The position numbers and the translations under genes are program-made. Below the pieces are notes generated by a model. That model was given only the letters and a program-made list of their open reading frames with translations, searched no databases and had not been told where the DNA came from. A DNA stretch of 55,178 bases, taken from contig JAEEOO010000045.1 in assembly GCA_016284315.1 (NCBI GenBank), positions 1 through 55,178 on the forward strand, written 5' to 3'. Source of the stretch: Lachnospiraceae bacterium (GTDB taxonomy: Bacteria; Bacillota; Clostridia; Lachnospirales; Lachnospiraceae). Of this stretch, positions 16,871 to 25,786 are shown piece by piece (the stretch's first letter is position 1; every line of letters starts with the position of its first letter).

Positions 16871-16912
16871 AAAAATACACAGCGGGATCTGCGTAATTGC
16901 AAATCCCGCTGT
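16871..16912 (-). terminator. icd terminator
   Basis: On the minus strand ACAGCGGGATTTGC / GCAGATCCCGCTGT form a long stem with a 6-base loop, followed by GTATTTTT. It lies 56 bases past the icd stop. It shares its ACAGCGG opening with the convergent ABC-F terminator. Confidence 0.85.
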
Positions 16913-16968
16913 ATTAATGTCTGTAACGCAAATCCCGCTACTACTGCTACTATGTAAAGTAGCTCGAA

Positions 16969-18177
16969 TTACAGTAGCGTATCCAAAGTTGCGCGGATAG
17001 CCTTGATAAAATCAAGCGAATTCAAAATCGTAGGATTCTCGCAGGTCGAGATGAGGGAAAGTGACTTTGTCATCTTGCCGTCTTCAATGGTCTTGATGCA
17101 GGCCTTCTCCAGCTTCTCTGCGAAAGCGACAAGCTCAGGAAGATTATCAAGCTCTCCTCTCTTCTTGAGAGCGCCGGACCATGCAAAGATAGTTGCAATG
17201 GAGTTGGTGGAGGTTTCCTCGCCCTTTAAATGTTTGTAGTAGTGACGCTGAACTGTTCCGTGAGCTGCCTCATACTCATAAACTCCCTTGGGAGAAACAA
17301 GTACGGAAGTCATCATTGAAAGGTCGCCGTATGCGGTGGCAACCATATCGCTCATAACGTCACCGTCATAGTTCTTGCAGGCCCAAATGAATCCGCCTTC
17401 AGAACGGATAACACGGGCAACCGCATCGTCGATGAGTGTGTAGAAATACTCGATTCCGAGCTCATCAAACTTTGTCTTGTATTCCTTATCAAAGATCTCC
17501 TGGAAGATATCCTTGAAATTGTGATCATACTTTTTAGAAATTGTATCCTTGGTTGCAAACCAAAGATCCTGCTTTGTGTCGATGGCGTAATTGAAGCAGC
17601 ATCTTGCAAAGCTCTCGATGGACTTATCAGTGTTGTGAATTCCCTGGATGATACCGGGGCCATCGAACTGATGAATGGTCTGCTTTGTAACAGTTCCATC
17701 CTCTGCGGTAAAGACAAGCTCTGCCTTTCCTGCGCCGGGAACCTTTATCTCAACATTCTTATAGACATCGCCGTATGCATGACGTGCAAGGGTGATGGGC
17801 TTTGTCCAGTTGGACACGTAAGGCACGATTCCTTTAACGAGGATGGGTGCACGGAATACAGTTCCGTCAAGGATGCTTCTGATGGTTCCGTTGGGGCTCT
17901 TCCACATCTCCTTGAGGTTGTACTCGGTCATACGAGCCGCATTGGGAGTAATGGTGGCGCATTTAACTGCAACTCCATACTTAAGAGTAGCGTTTGCGGA
18001 ATCAACGGTTACCTGATCGTTAGTCTCGTTTCTGTGCTCAAGTCCAAGATCGTAATACTCTGTCTTAAGATTGATATAGGGAAGAAGAAGTTCATCCTTA
18101 ATCATCTGCCAGAGGATCCTGGTCATCTCGTCTCCGTCCATTTCAACAAGGGGAGTCTTCATAGAAATCTTGCTCAT
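16969..18177 (-). CDS. icd: NADP-dependent isocitrate dehydrogenase (eukaryotic-like type)
   Basis: This enzyme oxidises isocitrate to 2-oxoglutarate, feeding glutamate synthesis. The 402-residue protein is of the type shared with mitochondrial NADP enzymes rather than the E. coli type. It opens with [20 protein letters not shown], has the isocitrate-binding segment [16 protein letters not shown] (residues 94-109), and has the NADP-binding [11 protein letters not shown] segment near 310. The ATG at 18177 has AGAAGGG upstream. It lies 76 bases downstream of a GntR regulator on the same strand, so the two are probably co-transcribed and the regulator may control icd. Confidence 0.95.
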   Translation of the reverse strand: MSKISMKTPLVEMDGDEMTRILWQMIKDELLLPYINLKTEYYDLGLEHRNETNDQVTVDSANATLKYGVAVKCATITPNAARMTEYNLKEMWKSPNGTIRSILDGTVFRAPILVKGIVPYVSNWTKPITLARHAYGDVYKNVEIKVPGAGKAELVFTAEDGTVTKQTIHQFDGPGIIQGIHNTDKSIESFARCCFNYAIDTKQDLWFATKDTISKKYDHNFKDIFQEIFDKEYKTKFDELGIEYFYTLIDDAVARVIRSEGGFIWACKNYDGDVMSDMVATAYGDLSMMTSVLVSPKGVYEYEAAHGTVQRHYYKHLKGEETSTNSIATIFAWSGALKKRGELDNLPELVAFAEKLEKACIKTIEDGKMTKSLSLISTCENPTILNSLDFIKAIRATLDTLL

Positions 18178-18253
18178 TATCGTTGTGTCCCTTCTGTATT
18201 GTTATATAGTTATAATAAAAGTTCCATATGCAGGTGCACATGGAACCCAATTA

Positions 18254-18928
18254 TCATCCGTTAGCCAGACCTGCTTTGATAAGATTCTCGTATGCATTCA
18301 GGATATGCTCATGCGCAAGTTTCTCGGCAAGATCGCCGTCCCTGTTCTTGATGGCAAGCATAATGCCTTCATGCTCAAGATTGGACTTGGGACCTCTCGC
18401 ACTTGAAAGAGTCTTCTTGCGGACGCGGATAACATACTGATGAAAGTCCTTAAGCTGGTGCTCAAGCATCTTACTTCCGCTGGCCTCATACATGATCTCA
18501 TGGAAACGGTTATCAAGCTCTGCAAGCTGCTCGTAATGTCCCTTCTCGGAATGAAATTTTGCGAGATATACATTCTCTTCCATTTCCTCAAGCTGTGCAT
18601 CTGTTATATGCTCTGTAGCCCATCTTGCGGCAAGTCCCTCAAGGCGGGAACGGATCATGTAAATATCCTTAACGTCCTTCTCTGAAATGCCGGTAACATA
18701 AGCACCCTTGTTGGGAACGATACGGATCAGTCCCTCAAGTTCAAGCTGTCTGAATGCTTCTCTTACAGGAGTACGGCTTACTCCAAGTTCCTCACCAATG
18801 GCTACTTCACGAAGTTCTTCGTTTTCTTCATATTTACCGCTTAAAATATCCTCACGCAGTCTTGAAAAAACTCTTCCACGAAGTGAGTATTTATCCGTAA
18901 CTTCCTGTTTTAAATCTTTTTCGCTCAT
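18254..18928 (-). CDS. GntR-family (FCD-type) transcriptional regulator
   Basis: This 224-residue protein has an N-terminal winged helix at about 12-75 (LREVAIGEELGVSRTPVREA, typical of GntR). A helical FCD ligand-binding domain occupies about 85-215, with metal/ligand residues such as D143 in ELDNRFHEIM and H147. FCD regulators usually sense small carboxylic acids, which fits a position just upstream of isocitrate dehydrogenase; the effector itself is inference. Its promoter carries palindromic sites that suggest autoregulation. Confidence 0.92.
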   Translation of the reverse strand: MSEKDLKQEVTDKYSLRGRVFSRLREDILSGKYEENEELREVAIGEELGVSRTPVREAFRQLELEGLIRIVPNKGAYVTGISEKDVKDIYMIRSRLEGLAARWATEHITDAQLEEMEENVYLAKFHSEKGHYEQLAELDNRFHEIMYEASGSKMLEHQLKDFHQYVIRVRKKTLSSARGPKSNLEHEGIMLAIKNRDGDLAEKLAHEHILNAYENLIKAGLANG

Positions 18929-18958
18929 ATTATTCCTCTACTGATACATTTTGACATG

Positions 18959-19019
18959 TTTAATGTACGTCTCGGAAAAGCTACTGTATAATTGTATACA
19001 ATCGTACATTAAAAGTCAA
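18959..19019 (-). promoter_or_regulatory. gntR-icd promoter with operator palindromes
   Basis: The minus strand reads TTGACT (19014-19019), a 17-base spacer and TACAAT (18991-18996). A perfect palindrome ATTGTATACAAT (18991-19002) covers the -10; it has the centre typical of FCD-GntR operators. An outer 11-base inverted repeat TTTAATGTACG (18959-18969) / CGTACATTAAA (19003-19013) flanks it. This geometry strongly suggests repression at the promoter by the GntR protein itself. Confidence 0.65.
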
Positions 19020-19066
19020 CATATACAATTATACTTATTTTATCAATATTTACAAGCAAAATTGAT

Positions 19067-19085
19067 GTATTTTAATCTAAATACA
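19067..19085 (-). terminator. Weak hairpin after the surface operon
   Basis: A stem TGTATTT / AAATACA with a 5-base loop lies 13 bases past the sortase B stop. It is AT-only and followed by TCAATTTT on the minus strand. It is the only candidate end for the 12-gene surface operon that I can see. Confidence 0.3.
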
Positions 19086-19097
19086 ACCTTTCTTGTC

Positions 19098-19907
19098 TTA
19101 TTTTGTCCAATCACGTATGGGAACAAGTTTACCGTGAACAACGCTTCGCGCATTTTCGAACATGTATGCACAGGTAGAAAGCATGATATACTGAGCATCT
19201 CCGTCAAGTTCAACATCAGACTTGATCTTAGACCTCTTAGAAACCCTCTGAAGATACTCATCCATCTCCTCGCAGGGAGAAAGAATTGCACAATAAGAAT
19301 CAGAAGTAGCCTCCGTAGCATAGGCGCTGAAGAGTTCTACTTCATAGGTAACATCCTTTGTAAATAAATACATCTTGGGATGCTCATCAAAATATTCCTG
19401 GTTGGTCCATTTTGAAAGGCTGGCAAACATGGAGCCATCCTTCATATGGTGGCCGTATATGATTGTATTAGAATCTACAAAATCAAGGTCATTTGCGCAC
19501 TCAACAAAAATAGACCCGGCAGCTGTATAGTCGCCAAGATAATTGTGATGAAGATAATAATCGTTGTTGTCCGTCTGCAAAACAGGATAATTGATGACAG
19601 TTCCGGGACAGTAGATCCAGCCGACTACATCGGGGTACTTAACGGAGAGAACGGAGAAATCAACATGGACCCACTCGTCCTCTCCAACCTGAACCGCATT
19701 AAAGATCTTTTCCTTAAAGGGTGCTGCGCCAATGTAAGTTTTACTCACAGTATCGGTATCAGAAACAGTAACAAACTGATCTGAAGCTTCATCGTAAACC
19801 TTGGCATCCTTAGCATAACCGATGTATGTAAACCCGATATAACCGACGGATCCCAAAAGAGCCACCAATGCAATTATAAAAACAACACGAAATACTACCT
19901 TTTTCAT
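19098..19907 (-). CDS. Class B sortase
   Basis: This 269-residue membrane-anchored transpeptidase starts with a signal-anchor helix (residues 5-28). The class B catalytic set is visible: H153 in YGHHMKDGSMF, C246 in MLSTCAYMF and R254 in ENARSVVHG. Sortase B enzymes cleave a motif near the substrate C-terminus and attach the protein to the wall or to a pilus base. It is last in the surface operon and overlaps the SipW gene by 4 bases (ATGA). The likely substrate is the protein at 21488-22258, which ends in a VVQTGD-type signal; this pairing is inference. Confidence 0.92.
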   Translation of the reverse strand: MKKVVFRVVFIIALVALLGSVGYIGFTYIGYAKDAKVYDEASDQFVTVSDTDTVSKTYIGAAPFKEKIFNAVQVGEDEWVHVDFSVLSVKYPDVVGWIYCPGTVINYPVLQTDNNDYYLHHNYLGDYTAAGSIFVECANDLDFVDSNTIIYGHHMKDGSMFASLSKWTNQEYFDEHPKMYLFTKDVTYEVELFSAYATEATSDSYCAILSPCEEMDEYLQRVSKRSKIKSDVELDGDAQYIMLSTCAYMFENARSVVHGKLVPIRDWTK

Positions 19908-20431
19908 TTCTTACCTATGATCATAAGAATAAATGATGCAACAAGAGCTACACCACAAATGATCTTTCCCTGAAGTGATGCAAAGAACTTATAAAAGATT
20001 CCCAGGAAAGGAATATGAAGTCTCAAGGTTCCGATAACTCTGTCGTACTTAACAGGTACGGGATCCTCCATTTCATTGGCATCACCTTTGGTTACTATCT
20101 CTTTTGCCATAGTATCATTCGATACAACTCTGTGAGTGATAACATCTCCGGTTTCTCCGTGATAAGCAATTACATCACCGGATATGATCGCCTCATTCTG
20201 CTCTTCCTCGATAACATAGAGAAGGCTTCCCACTCTAATAGCAGGTTCCATGCTGGGAGTCTCTACATTATAAATGTTTACCCCAAATAAACGAGGCAGG
20301 GTCACAGGAAAACATAATAAAATTAATGCGATACATACAATTGTTCCAAGTACAGAACAAAAGGCAGAAAATCCATTCCTGCCCTTTGAACCGGTCTCGG
20401 AAACGTTTTCATTTCCGTTATTCTTCTTCAT
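19904..20431 (-). CDS. sipW: SipW-type signal peptidase I
   Basis: This 175-residue membrane signal peptidase is of the archaeal/ER (SipW) type. The catalytic serine is S60 in ETPSMEP, and the usual lysine is replaced by H100 in VITHRVV, the mark of this subgroup. Transmembrane helices lie at about 24-46 and 150-172. In Bacillus, SipW processes the TasA fibre protein and TapA. Here the two proteins at 22278-23590 carry the matching signal peptides. The gene overlaps both neighbours, by 14 bases upstream and 4 bases downstream, so expression is coupled. An AAGGAG site lies 14 bases before the ATG, which is long. Confidence 0.92.
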   Translation of the reverse strand: MKKNNGNENVSETGSKGRNGFSAFCSVLGTIVCIALILLCFPVTLPRLFGVNIYNVETPSMEPAIRVGSLLYVIEEEQNEAIISGDVIAYHGETGDVITHRVVSNDTMAKEIVTKGDANEMEDPVPVKYDRVIGTLRLHIPFLGIFYKFFASLQGKIICGVALVASFILMIIGKK

Positions 20432-21491
20432 TTTTCGACTTAATGCTCCTTCTTATAAATAATAAGTAAGCTGTTAAACCAACGATCAAAAGAACGACCG
20501 TAACTGCTACAATCTTTGCCCAGACAGGGATGCTGGTAAAGAATGCTGAAGGTGATTCGGTGTCAATTCCAAGATCATCCATTAATCCGTCGAAGATTCC
20601 GTTACCATCGGATAACGCTGACTCTTCATCACGGATGTCAAGGATCTCGGCAGGTCCCTGAGGCTGCTCTTCTCCACCGTTAAGTGCTGCATTCTCGTCA
20701 ATGATGTCAGTTCCCTCTTGGCCACCCTGACCACCTGCTGCACCTCCGCCGGCCTGACCGCCGTTTCCGGGGATAACGATGACGCCTTCCTCACCTGTAA
20801 CGCCTCTGTCAATAATTCCACGGTTAATATATCCACGATAATAATCGGGAAGTTCTGAAAGAGGAGTATAGACGAATGTAAATATATTCTTGGATGCATC
20901 TGCCAACAGCGTACCGGTAAGGTTATAAGCCTGAGGGAGATAGTCATCCATGAATCTGTATGCGATAACGGGTCTGTCACCCACATTACCCCAAAGGGTT
21001 TCTGAAGGGAAGAGCACGTTACCCTTGTTATCGAGATAATTGATGGTGTAAGCTACTGCATCTTTGTAAAGAGCATATCCTACAACATAATCAATATCTT
21101 CTACTACATAAAAGGAATTGTTGGTAATGGTGTTATTGTCCATTCCACTCTCTCTGATTCCTTTAACATAGTATTTGTTAGCATCGGTAACATCAACTGA
21201 CTTAGGATCAAAAGAGATTCTTGAGCCATACTCGATGTCCTCAACAGTAATAACTGTATTATCGGAAGACATGGTCACCTTTGGTGAGGTTATTTCATTT
21301 CCTTTTGCGTCCTGAATAACAATACCGGCCTTGTTAAAGATTCCCTGGCTTCCAACCATGAATCTTACAGTATAAAAATACTCTGTACCGGTAGAAGGCA
21401 GATTGGTTGCAAAAGTAGGAAGAACCGATGATGCAAAGATCGCAAGCGAAGCAAATACTGTAAATATCAAACTTGATAATTTTTTCATCAT
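20418..21491 (-). CDS. Secreted membrane-anchored protein with MucBP-like region
   Basis: This 357-residue surface protein has an N-terminal signal peptide (1-28) ending near TFATN. Beta-rich repeats follow, including a MucBP-like stretch (YTINYLDNKGNVLFPSETLW). Next come a Gly/Gln/Glu-rich linker (about 245-315) and a C-terminal membrane helix with a basic tail (RRSIKSK). There is no LPxTG motif before that helix. The LPSTG at residues 31-35 is next to the signal peptide and cannot be a sorting signal. It should remain anchored by its helix, perhaps as an assembly base for the SipW-dependent proteins. Its start overlaps the preceding gene by 4 bases. Confidence 0.8.
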   Translation of the reverse strand: MMKKLSSLIFTVFASLAIFASSVLPTFATNLPSTGTEYFYTVRFMVGSQGIFNKAGIVIQDAKGNEITSPKVTMSSDNTVITVEDIEYGSRISFDPKSVDVTDANKYYVKGIRESGMDNNTITNNSFYVVEDIDYVVGYALYKDAVAYTINYLDNKGNVLFPSETLWGNVGDRPVIAYRFMDDYLPQAYNLTGTLLADASKNIFTFVYTPLSELPDYYRGYINRGIIDRGVTGEEGVIVIPGNGGQAGGGAAGGQGGQEGTDIIDENAALNGGEEQPQGPAEILDIRDEESALSDGNGIFDGLMDDLGIDTESPSAFFTSIPVWAKIVAVTVVLLIVGLTAYLLFIRRSIKSKNEEE

Positions 21492-22258
21492 GCCTCGCCT
21501 CCTTTCTTCATCTTTCTACGTTCCACAGTGCCTAAGATTCCAAGTCCCACAAGTACTACGGAAGCACATATCGCGATAATAAAGAAAGGCTTCAGGTTTG
21601 TATTGTCTCCGGTCTGAACTACCCTGGGATTCCTCTCCCTACCGGTCTCGTCATCACCCTCGTTTCCATACTCTCCTGCTGTTCTAAGCATAACAGCGAA
21701 GTTCATCTGAAGGTCAGCCAGAGTATCCTGATAATCGTTACCCTGAGTCTCACCGTCAAGGGAAATAGTAAGGGTTATATTACCGGTCTGTCCTTTTTTA
21801 TAGGAGTCAAGGAAGAAGAAATTCTCCAATCCCTGAGTTGCCTGGTAAAGACCTTCCTTTTCATTTACTATGGCACCACCGACTCTGTCACTGTCAAAAA
21901 TGGTCTTGGTGGATCCATCGGGTCCTGTGTAGGTAAGGATGTAGGTATATGCACCGCCTTTGGTACCTGTATTCTTACTCTCCTCAAGAGACTTAAGGAT
22001 CTTGTTCGCCATATAATAATCAACGGTGGTCTCGTTTTCATTTCCGAGAGCAACTGTAAATACAGCGGTATCACCGGGCTGCATGCCTGAGATGGTATCG
22101 GACATCTTACCGGTGGTAAAGTTACTTTCCATCTTTTCATCAGCTGTGAATGTAACCTTCCAACCGGAGCCGCCTGAAATGGTATCGGCAAAGCTGCTTA
22201 GAGGAAAGCAAAGCGCTAATCCAAGAGAAATAATTACACTGAGTAATTTCTTTTTCAT
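21488..22258 (-). CDS. Sortase-anchored surface protein with VQTGD signal
   Basis: This 256-residue protein has a signal peptide ending at about SSFAD (residue 25). A beta-rich extracellular domain occupies about 27-195, and the C-terminal sorting signal is VVQTGD at 213-218. That is followed by a hydrophobic helix and the basic tail RRKMKK. The motif departs from LPxTG (V-Q-T-G-D), which suits a dedicated sortase such as the class B enzyme at 19098. I do not recognise the extracellular domain; PGDTAVFTVALGNENETTVD resembles the structural core of TasA-like proteins. Likely a wall anchor or minor component for the SipW-dependent fibre. Confidence 0.8.
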   Translation of the reverse strand: MKKKLLSVIISLGLALCFPLSSFADTISGGSGWKVTFTADEKMESNFTTGKMSDTISGMQPGDTAVFTVALGNENETTVDYYMANKILKSLEESKNTGTKGGAYTYILTYTGPDGSTKTIFDSDRVGGAIVNEKEGLYQATQGLENFFFLDSYKKGQTGNITLTISLDGETQGNDYQDTLADLQMNFAVMLRTAGEYGNEGDDETGRERNPRVVQTGDNTNLKPFFIIAICASVVLVGLGILGTVERRKMKKGGEA

Positions 22259-22277
22259 TTTTCTCTGCGCTCCTTTC

Positions 22278-23078
22278 CTACTTTAATGATAATGTGCCGT
22301 CATCTGCTATAGAGATTTCTCTTCCCCAAACACTGACTGCAGCTTTTTCTGCACTGTGATCCTGAATCGAGTTAACAACCGCTTCAATGATAAATGTTGC
22401 ATCGTCGTAATTGTACTCAGTTGTAATGGTAGTCCACTTTGTTCCGTCGGGATCAGTAGTAACTTCCTTGGTTTGAGTAACGTCTCTTGCAACGATTCCG
22501 TCAACTGAGATCGACTTTGTGAAAGGTGTACTTGATTCACCGGCCTTTAAGCACTTGGTGTAATAAAGCACTGTTCTCTCATCTGTTGACGCATCCTGAT
22601 CTATGAGCCAGTCGGTTCCGATATTCTCATATTCAATATGAATAAGGCTGGGATCAAGATCGGTGATCTTGTCTTTGTTCTTATCAACCCAATACTTGTA
22701 AATGATCACTCTGCTATAGGTGTTGATACTTGTATTTTCGTCCATACCGGTGTTGGCAATGGTAAGTACTTCTTTGTACTTCTTACCAAGTTTAAATTCC
22801 TCTCCGGCAGGGATCATATCCTCGAGAAGCATTCCTCTGTGTGTATCCCAAACGTAATTACTGTAGGGTACGTAGTTTCTGTATGAGATAGGCTTACCGT
22901 TTTCTGAAATGGTAACACCGATATCATACATCTGCAGTCTCGAAGTATAGTTCTGAGAGTAGTATGTCATTGCCGCTCTTGTTCCGCTGATGGATGAGAA
23001 AACAAGAAGGCCGGCTGCAACTACAAATGATGCTGCTGTAAATATCTTTGAAGTGATAATCTTCTTAAACTTGTTCAT
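22278..23078 (-). CDS. SipW-dependent secreted protein (TasA-like), long form
   Basis: This 266-residue protein has a SipW-type signal peptide: a lysine-rich start, a long hydrophobic core (about 12-33) and cleavage expected near GTRAAMTYYSQN. The mature part is beta-rich, with an early YDIGVTISENGKPI segment and a KEVLTIANTGMDENT segment typical of TasA/camelysin-like fibre proteins. It ends VSVWGREISIADDGTLSLK with no anchor. Its ATG overlaps the stop of the previous gene (TAATG). The SipW gene in the same operon is its likely processing enzyme. Amyloid-like fibre formation is inference from the family. Confidence 0.82.
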   Translation of the reverse strand: MNKFKKIITSKIFTAASFVVAAGLLVFSSISGTRAAMTYYSQNYTSRLQMYDIGVTISENGKPISYRNYVPYSNYVWDTHRGMLLEDMIPAGEEFKLGKKYKEVLTIANTGMDENTSINTYSRVIIYKYWVDKNKDKITDLDPSLIHIEYENIGTDWLIDQDASTDERTVLYYTKCLKAGESSTPFTKSISVDGIVARDVTQTKEVTTDPDGTKWTTITTEYNYDDATFIIEAVVNSIQDHSAEKAAVSVWGREISIADDGTLSLK

Positions 23079-23590
23079 TAATTATCACCTCCTATTTCTG
23101 TTGTAACGGCCAAGACTTCGCTCCAGTCTGCATAAGGCGTTCCATCATCCATGTACTTAGCCTTTGTAGCCTCGTAAAGTACGGATACGTCAAAGGCCTC
23201 AGGTTTAGCCGGATTTACAGGGTGATGTTCGATCCTAACATCGATCTCCGTTGATTCCTCATTGGGCTTCAAAGGATACTGGTAATAATACCATCCATCT
23301 CCACCGTCCACCCATTCAGGTCCATGAACATATGTTAATATATCTTCGGGAGCTGAGAAGCCTTTAACACGAACGTAAACAGTTTCCTGCGATTCGTCCT
23401 TGTTCTTAATGGTAACTTTCTTTTCCCAGTCCTGGAATCTCTCGGGTATCTTGATCTTCTCATTCAAGTGGATCGTGTATCCGCCGAGTGCTCTCTCATA
23501 GGTTGAGAAGTAAGCAAATGCAGAACCAATTGAGGAAGTCGTTATGAGTACCGCGCAGGCGGCTATCAAAATCAAAGATTTCTTTTTCAT
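23078..23590 (-). CDS. SipW-dependent secreted protein (TasA-like), short form
   Basis: This 170-residue protein has a short signal peptide ending SAFAYFSTYERA, a classic SipW-type junction. The mature beta-rich domain follows, with KVTIKNKDESQETVYVRVKG as its central strand pair. There is no C-terminal anchor. It is shorter than its neighbour at 22278 and shares the fold type but little obvious sequence. Its ATG overlaps the stop of the pilin-like gene (TAATG), so translation is coupled. The two proteins probably form a major/minor pair of a fibre. Confidence 0.8.
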   Translation of the reverse strand: MKKKSLILIAACAVLITTSSIGSAFAYFSTYERALGGYTIHLNEKIKIPERFQDWEKKVTIKNKDESQETVYVRVKGFSAPEDILTYVHGPEWVDGGDGWYYYQYPLKPNEESTEIDVRIEHHPVNPAKPEAFDVSVLYEATKAKYMDDGTPYADWSEVLAVTTEIGGDN

Positions 23591-24759
23591 TAGTTTTGAT
23601 CCTCCTCGCCTCTATCTTCCCAAGCCTTCCATGTGTACACCGGTTTGTTATTATCATCAAGTTTCTGAGTACCGTCCGGATTAAGAACCGGTTCAAAGTG
23701 GTTCGTTATCGCTCCGCAATGCTTTTCATGGTTTTCGTAAGTGTTTTCAAATTGAACCTTAACGGTATCGTTTGCCTGAATGGTCGTAGTCTGTACTCCG
23801 GATGAAACAAGCTTGTAATTACAGCCTGAATAAACTTCGGTTACTGTAACATCCGCTCCTGCAGGAAGTCCCTCAATAGTAATTTTCTGAAGACAAGCCT
23901 TTGTAAAGAGCATTGACAAAAGACGACTGTATACTTTCTTTCCGTTCTTTGTAGCTTCTACTGTAAAGAGGAAGTATGCAGGATCGGTCTTCTCATAAAC
24001 CGTAAGCTTCTTCTCAAGAATCAGCTTACCTACTCTGGGCTCTACATTGTACTTTAAGTAGATCAAAGTATCATAGATCCAGTCTCCCTTGTTTGCGGTA
24101 TTTATTTCGCCTGTAACAGGATCGGGGGCCTTGGTGGGAACACTGACAAATTCAGGTGAGAACATAAATATATAATCAATACCGTTAGCAATCGTAACCT
24201 TAGTTTTGGTTGTTACCGTTTCGTTGTTTGCATTAACTGAGCTCTGCTCAACAGTCTCAATATACTTAACATCGTTCTTTCCTCTTGCGAGTACAAGATA
24301 AAGACCGGCATCGCCGCTGAATTTCTTTCCTAACTCAACAGTTTGAGCTACCGTATAAGGAGTACCCTTTTCAATTCCCTCTTCGATCAAGGTAAGAGCT
24401 TCCTGAGCAAGTGCATTCCACTTGTCGTTATCCATTTCATCGGGAATGGTAAGCTTTCCTCTGAACTGGTCCGTTACTTTGAACTTATATCCATCGGATA
24501 AAATATATCCTTCAGCATCTGCAACCTTATAGTAATCAACCAATACACCGGCTGTTACTAAATCAGCATCTATGTACTGATCCTGTGAGTCGGCTGCATT
24601 AGCTGTTATAGAGCAGGTCTTTGTAAGATCAACCTTCTCATTTGCTGCATCGGAAACCAGCGGTACAACAAACAGCGTACCGGTTATAAGGCCCAGTGCA
24701 AGTGTAGCAGTCAATATTCTCTTTACAATTGCACTACTTTTGCTTCTCCATTTGTTCAT
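23590..24759 (-). CDS. Minor pilin-like surface protein with prealbumin-like domains
   Basis: This 389-residue protein is taken from ATG 24759, which has a perfect AAAGGAGG site; the frame opens 11 codons earlier but that would cover the site. After a signal peptide (to about residue 40) come pilin-like beta domains: an N-terminal region with a DYYKVADAEGY segment and a C-terminal CnaB-like domain (KLILEKKLTVYEKTDPAYFL and AGADVTVTEVYSG). The TVTEVYSG stretch fits the isopeptide E-box. The C-terminus has no LPxTG or membrane helix, which is odd for a pilin; it ends in a polar tail (WKAWEDRGEEDQN). It may be a secreted accessory subunit. Confidence 0.75.
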   Translation of the reverse strand: MNKWRSKSSAIVKRILTATLALGLITGTLFVVPLVSDAANEKVDLTKTCSITANAADSQDQYIDADLVTAGVLVDYYKVADAEGYILSDGYKFKVTDQFRGKLTIPDEMDNDKWNALAQEALTLIEEGIEKGTPYTVAQTVELGKKFSGDAGLYLVLARGKNDVKYIETVEQSSVNANNETVTTKTKVTIANGIDYIFMFSPEFVSVPTKAPDPVTGEINTANKGDWIYDTLIYLKYNVEPRVGKLILEKKLTVYEKTDPAYFLFTVEATKNGKKVYSRLLSMLFTKACLQKITIEGLPAGADVTVTEVYSGCNYKLVSSGVQTTTIQANDTVKVQFENTYENHEKHCGAITNHFEPVLNPDGTQKLDDNNKPVYTWKAWEDRGEEDQN

Positions 24760-24795
24760 GGAAGCTTCCTCCTTTAAAAAAGAGCTGACCAAAAA

Positions 24796-25722
24796 CTACT
24801 TATCTCTCTCTTCACGTCCCCAGGCTTTTAATTCATCTAAAATCTCATAAGTCGTGAAATGTTTCTTTTTATGTGATGTAAAAATCATGTATACAATGGT
24901 TAGTATAACAATTGACGGGATAATAATAAATACCGAAACAACTGAGTTTGGAACTTTTGAGGCATCCGGTGTTATGAATACTACAAGTTCCTCTTCCTCA
25001 TTCTCAACCCTGTGTCCTCTCACAAGCATCCTGTGAGTATTTATTCCGTAAGGAGTGCATGTAACAAGTGTACAGTAATCCTTTCCGTCTACAATATCAA
25101 GTTCCGAGGTATCCTCAGGAACTACAACCTTGATCTGGTCAACACGATAGGTGATCTTCTCGTTAAGGATCGAAATAACAAATGTATCTCCAACAACCAC
25201 TTTATCAAGGTCAGAGAAAAGCTTCGCCGAAGGAAGTCCTCTGTGACCGGATATGATGGAGTGGGTTGACTCGCCTCCTACAGGGAGGGATGAACCTGCC
25301 AGGTGTCCGGCTGCCACCTGCAAAACCGCTTCATCAGTACCGTGATAAATCGGAAGGTTAACATTGATCGATGGGATCGATATATATCCCATGATTCCCG
25401 TTCCTGAAATATCAAGAAGTGATTCATACTCTGCATACTCATCTTCATCAAGATCAAAGTGATGATTTGAAGCCAGCTGCTTGTTGTAAACTTCAGCTTC
25501 CGAAAGCATCCTCTCCAGTTCGCTGTTGTCAACCTGTTCAACGGCTGCCACATACTCTGATATCGATCTCGAAGCGTGCCATGAATTCCACCAATCGCTA
25601 ACCGATGGATAAAACATTATACCGAGGCCCACAACCAAAAATACTGCAAGAACGACAGTAACTATTTTGGAAACAATTTTCTTCCTTTTTTTCTTTTTGG
25701 AGCCCTCTTCGCTAATGCTCAT
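24796..25722 (-). CDS. Class C sortase (pilus polymerase)
   Basis: This 308-residue enzyme links pilin subunits through isopeptide bonds. Catalytic residues are H160 in IISGHRGLPSAKLF, C222 in TLVTCTPYGINTHR and R231. It has the class C layout: an N-terminal membrane helix (about 18-38) and a C-terminal membrane helix (about 258-285) with a basic tail. I see no DPF/DPW lid motif. It follows the backbone pilin gene after a 169-base gap with hairpins, and its substrates should be the LPxTG pilins upstream. Confidence 0.93.
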   Translation of the reverse strand: MSISEEGSKKKKRKKIVSKIVTVVLAVFLVVGLGIMFYPSVSDWWNSWHASRSISEYVAAVEQVDNSELERMLSEAEVYNKQLASNHHFDLDEDEYAEYESLLDISGTGIMGYISIPSINVNLPIYHGTDEAVLQVAAGHLAGSSLPVGGESTHSIISGHRGLPSAKLFSDLDKVVVGDTFVISILNEKITYRVDQIKVVVPEDTSELDIVDGKDYCTLVTCTPYGINTHRMLVRGHRVENEEEELVVFITPDASKVPNSVVSVFIIIPSIVILTIVYMIFTSHKKKHFTTYEILDELKAWGREERDK

Positions 25723-25786
25723 TTCAATCCAATCCGATTTATACGCTTTTCTTCTTAACCGCTCTTAGCCGCTTACGCGTTGCTCA

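Noticed and set aside
20418-21491. LPSTG near residue 31 as a sorting signal
   Set aside because: It lies next to the signal peptide; sorting signals sit just before the C-terminal helix.
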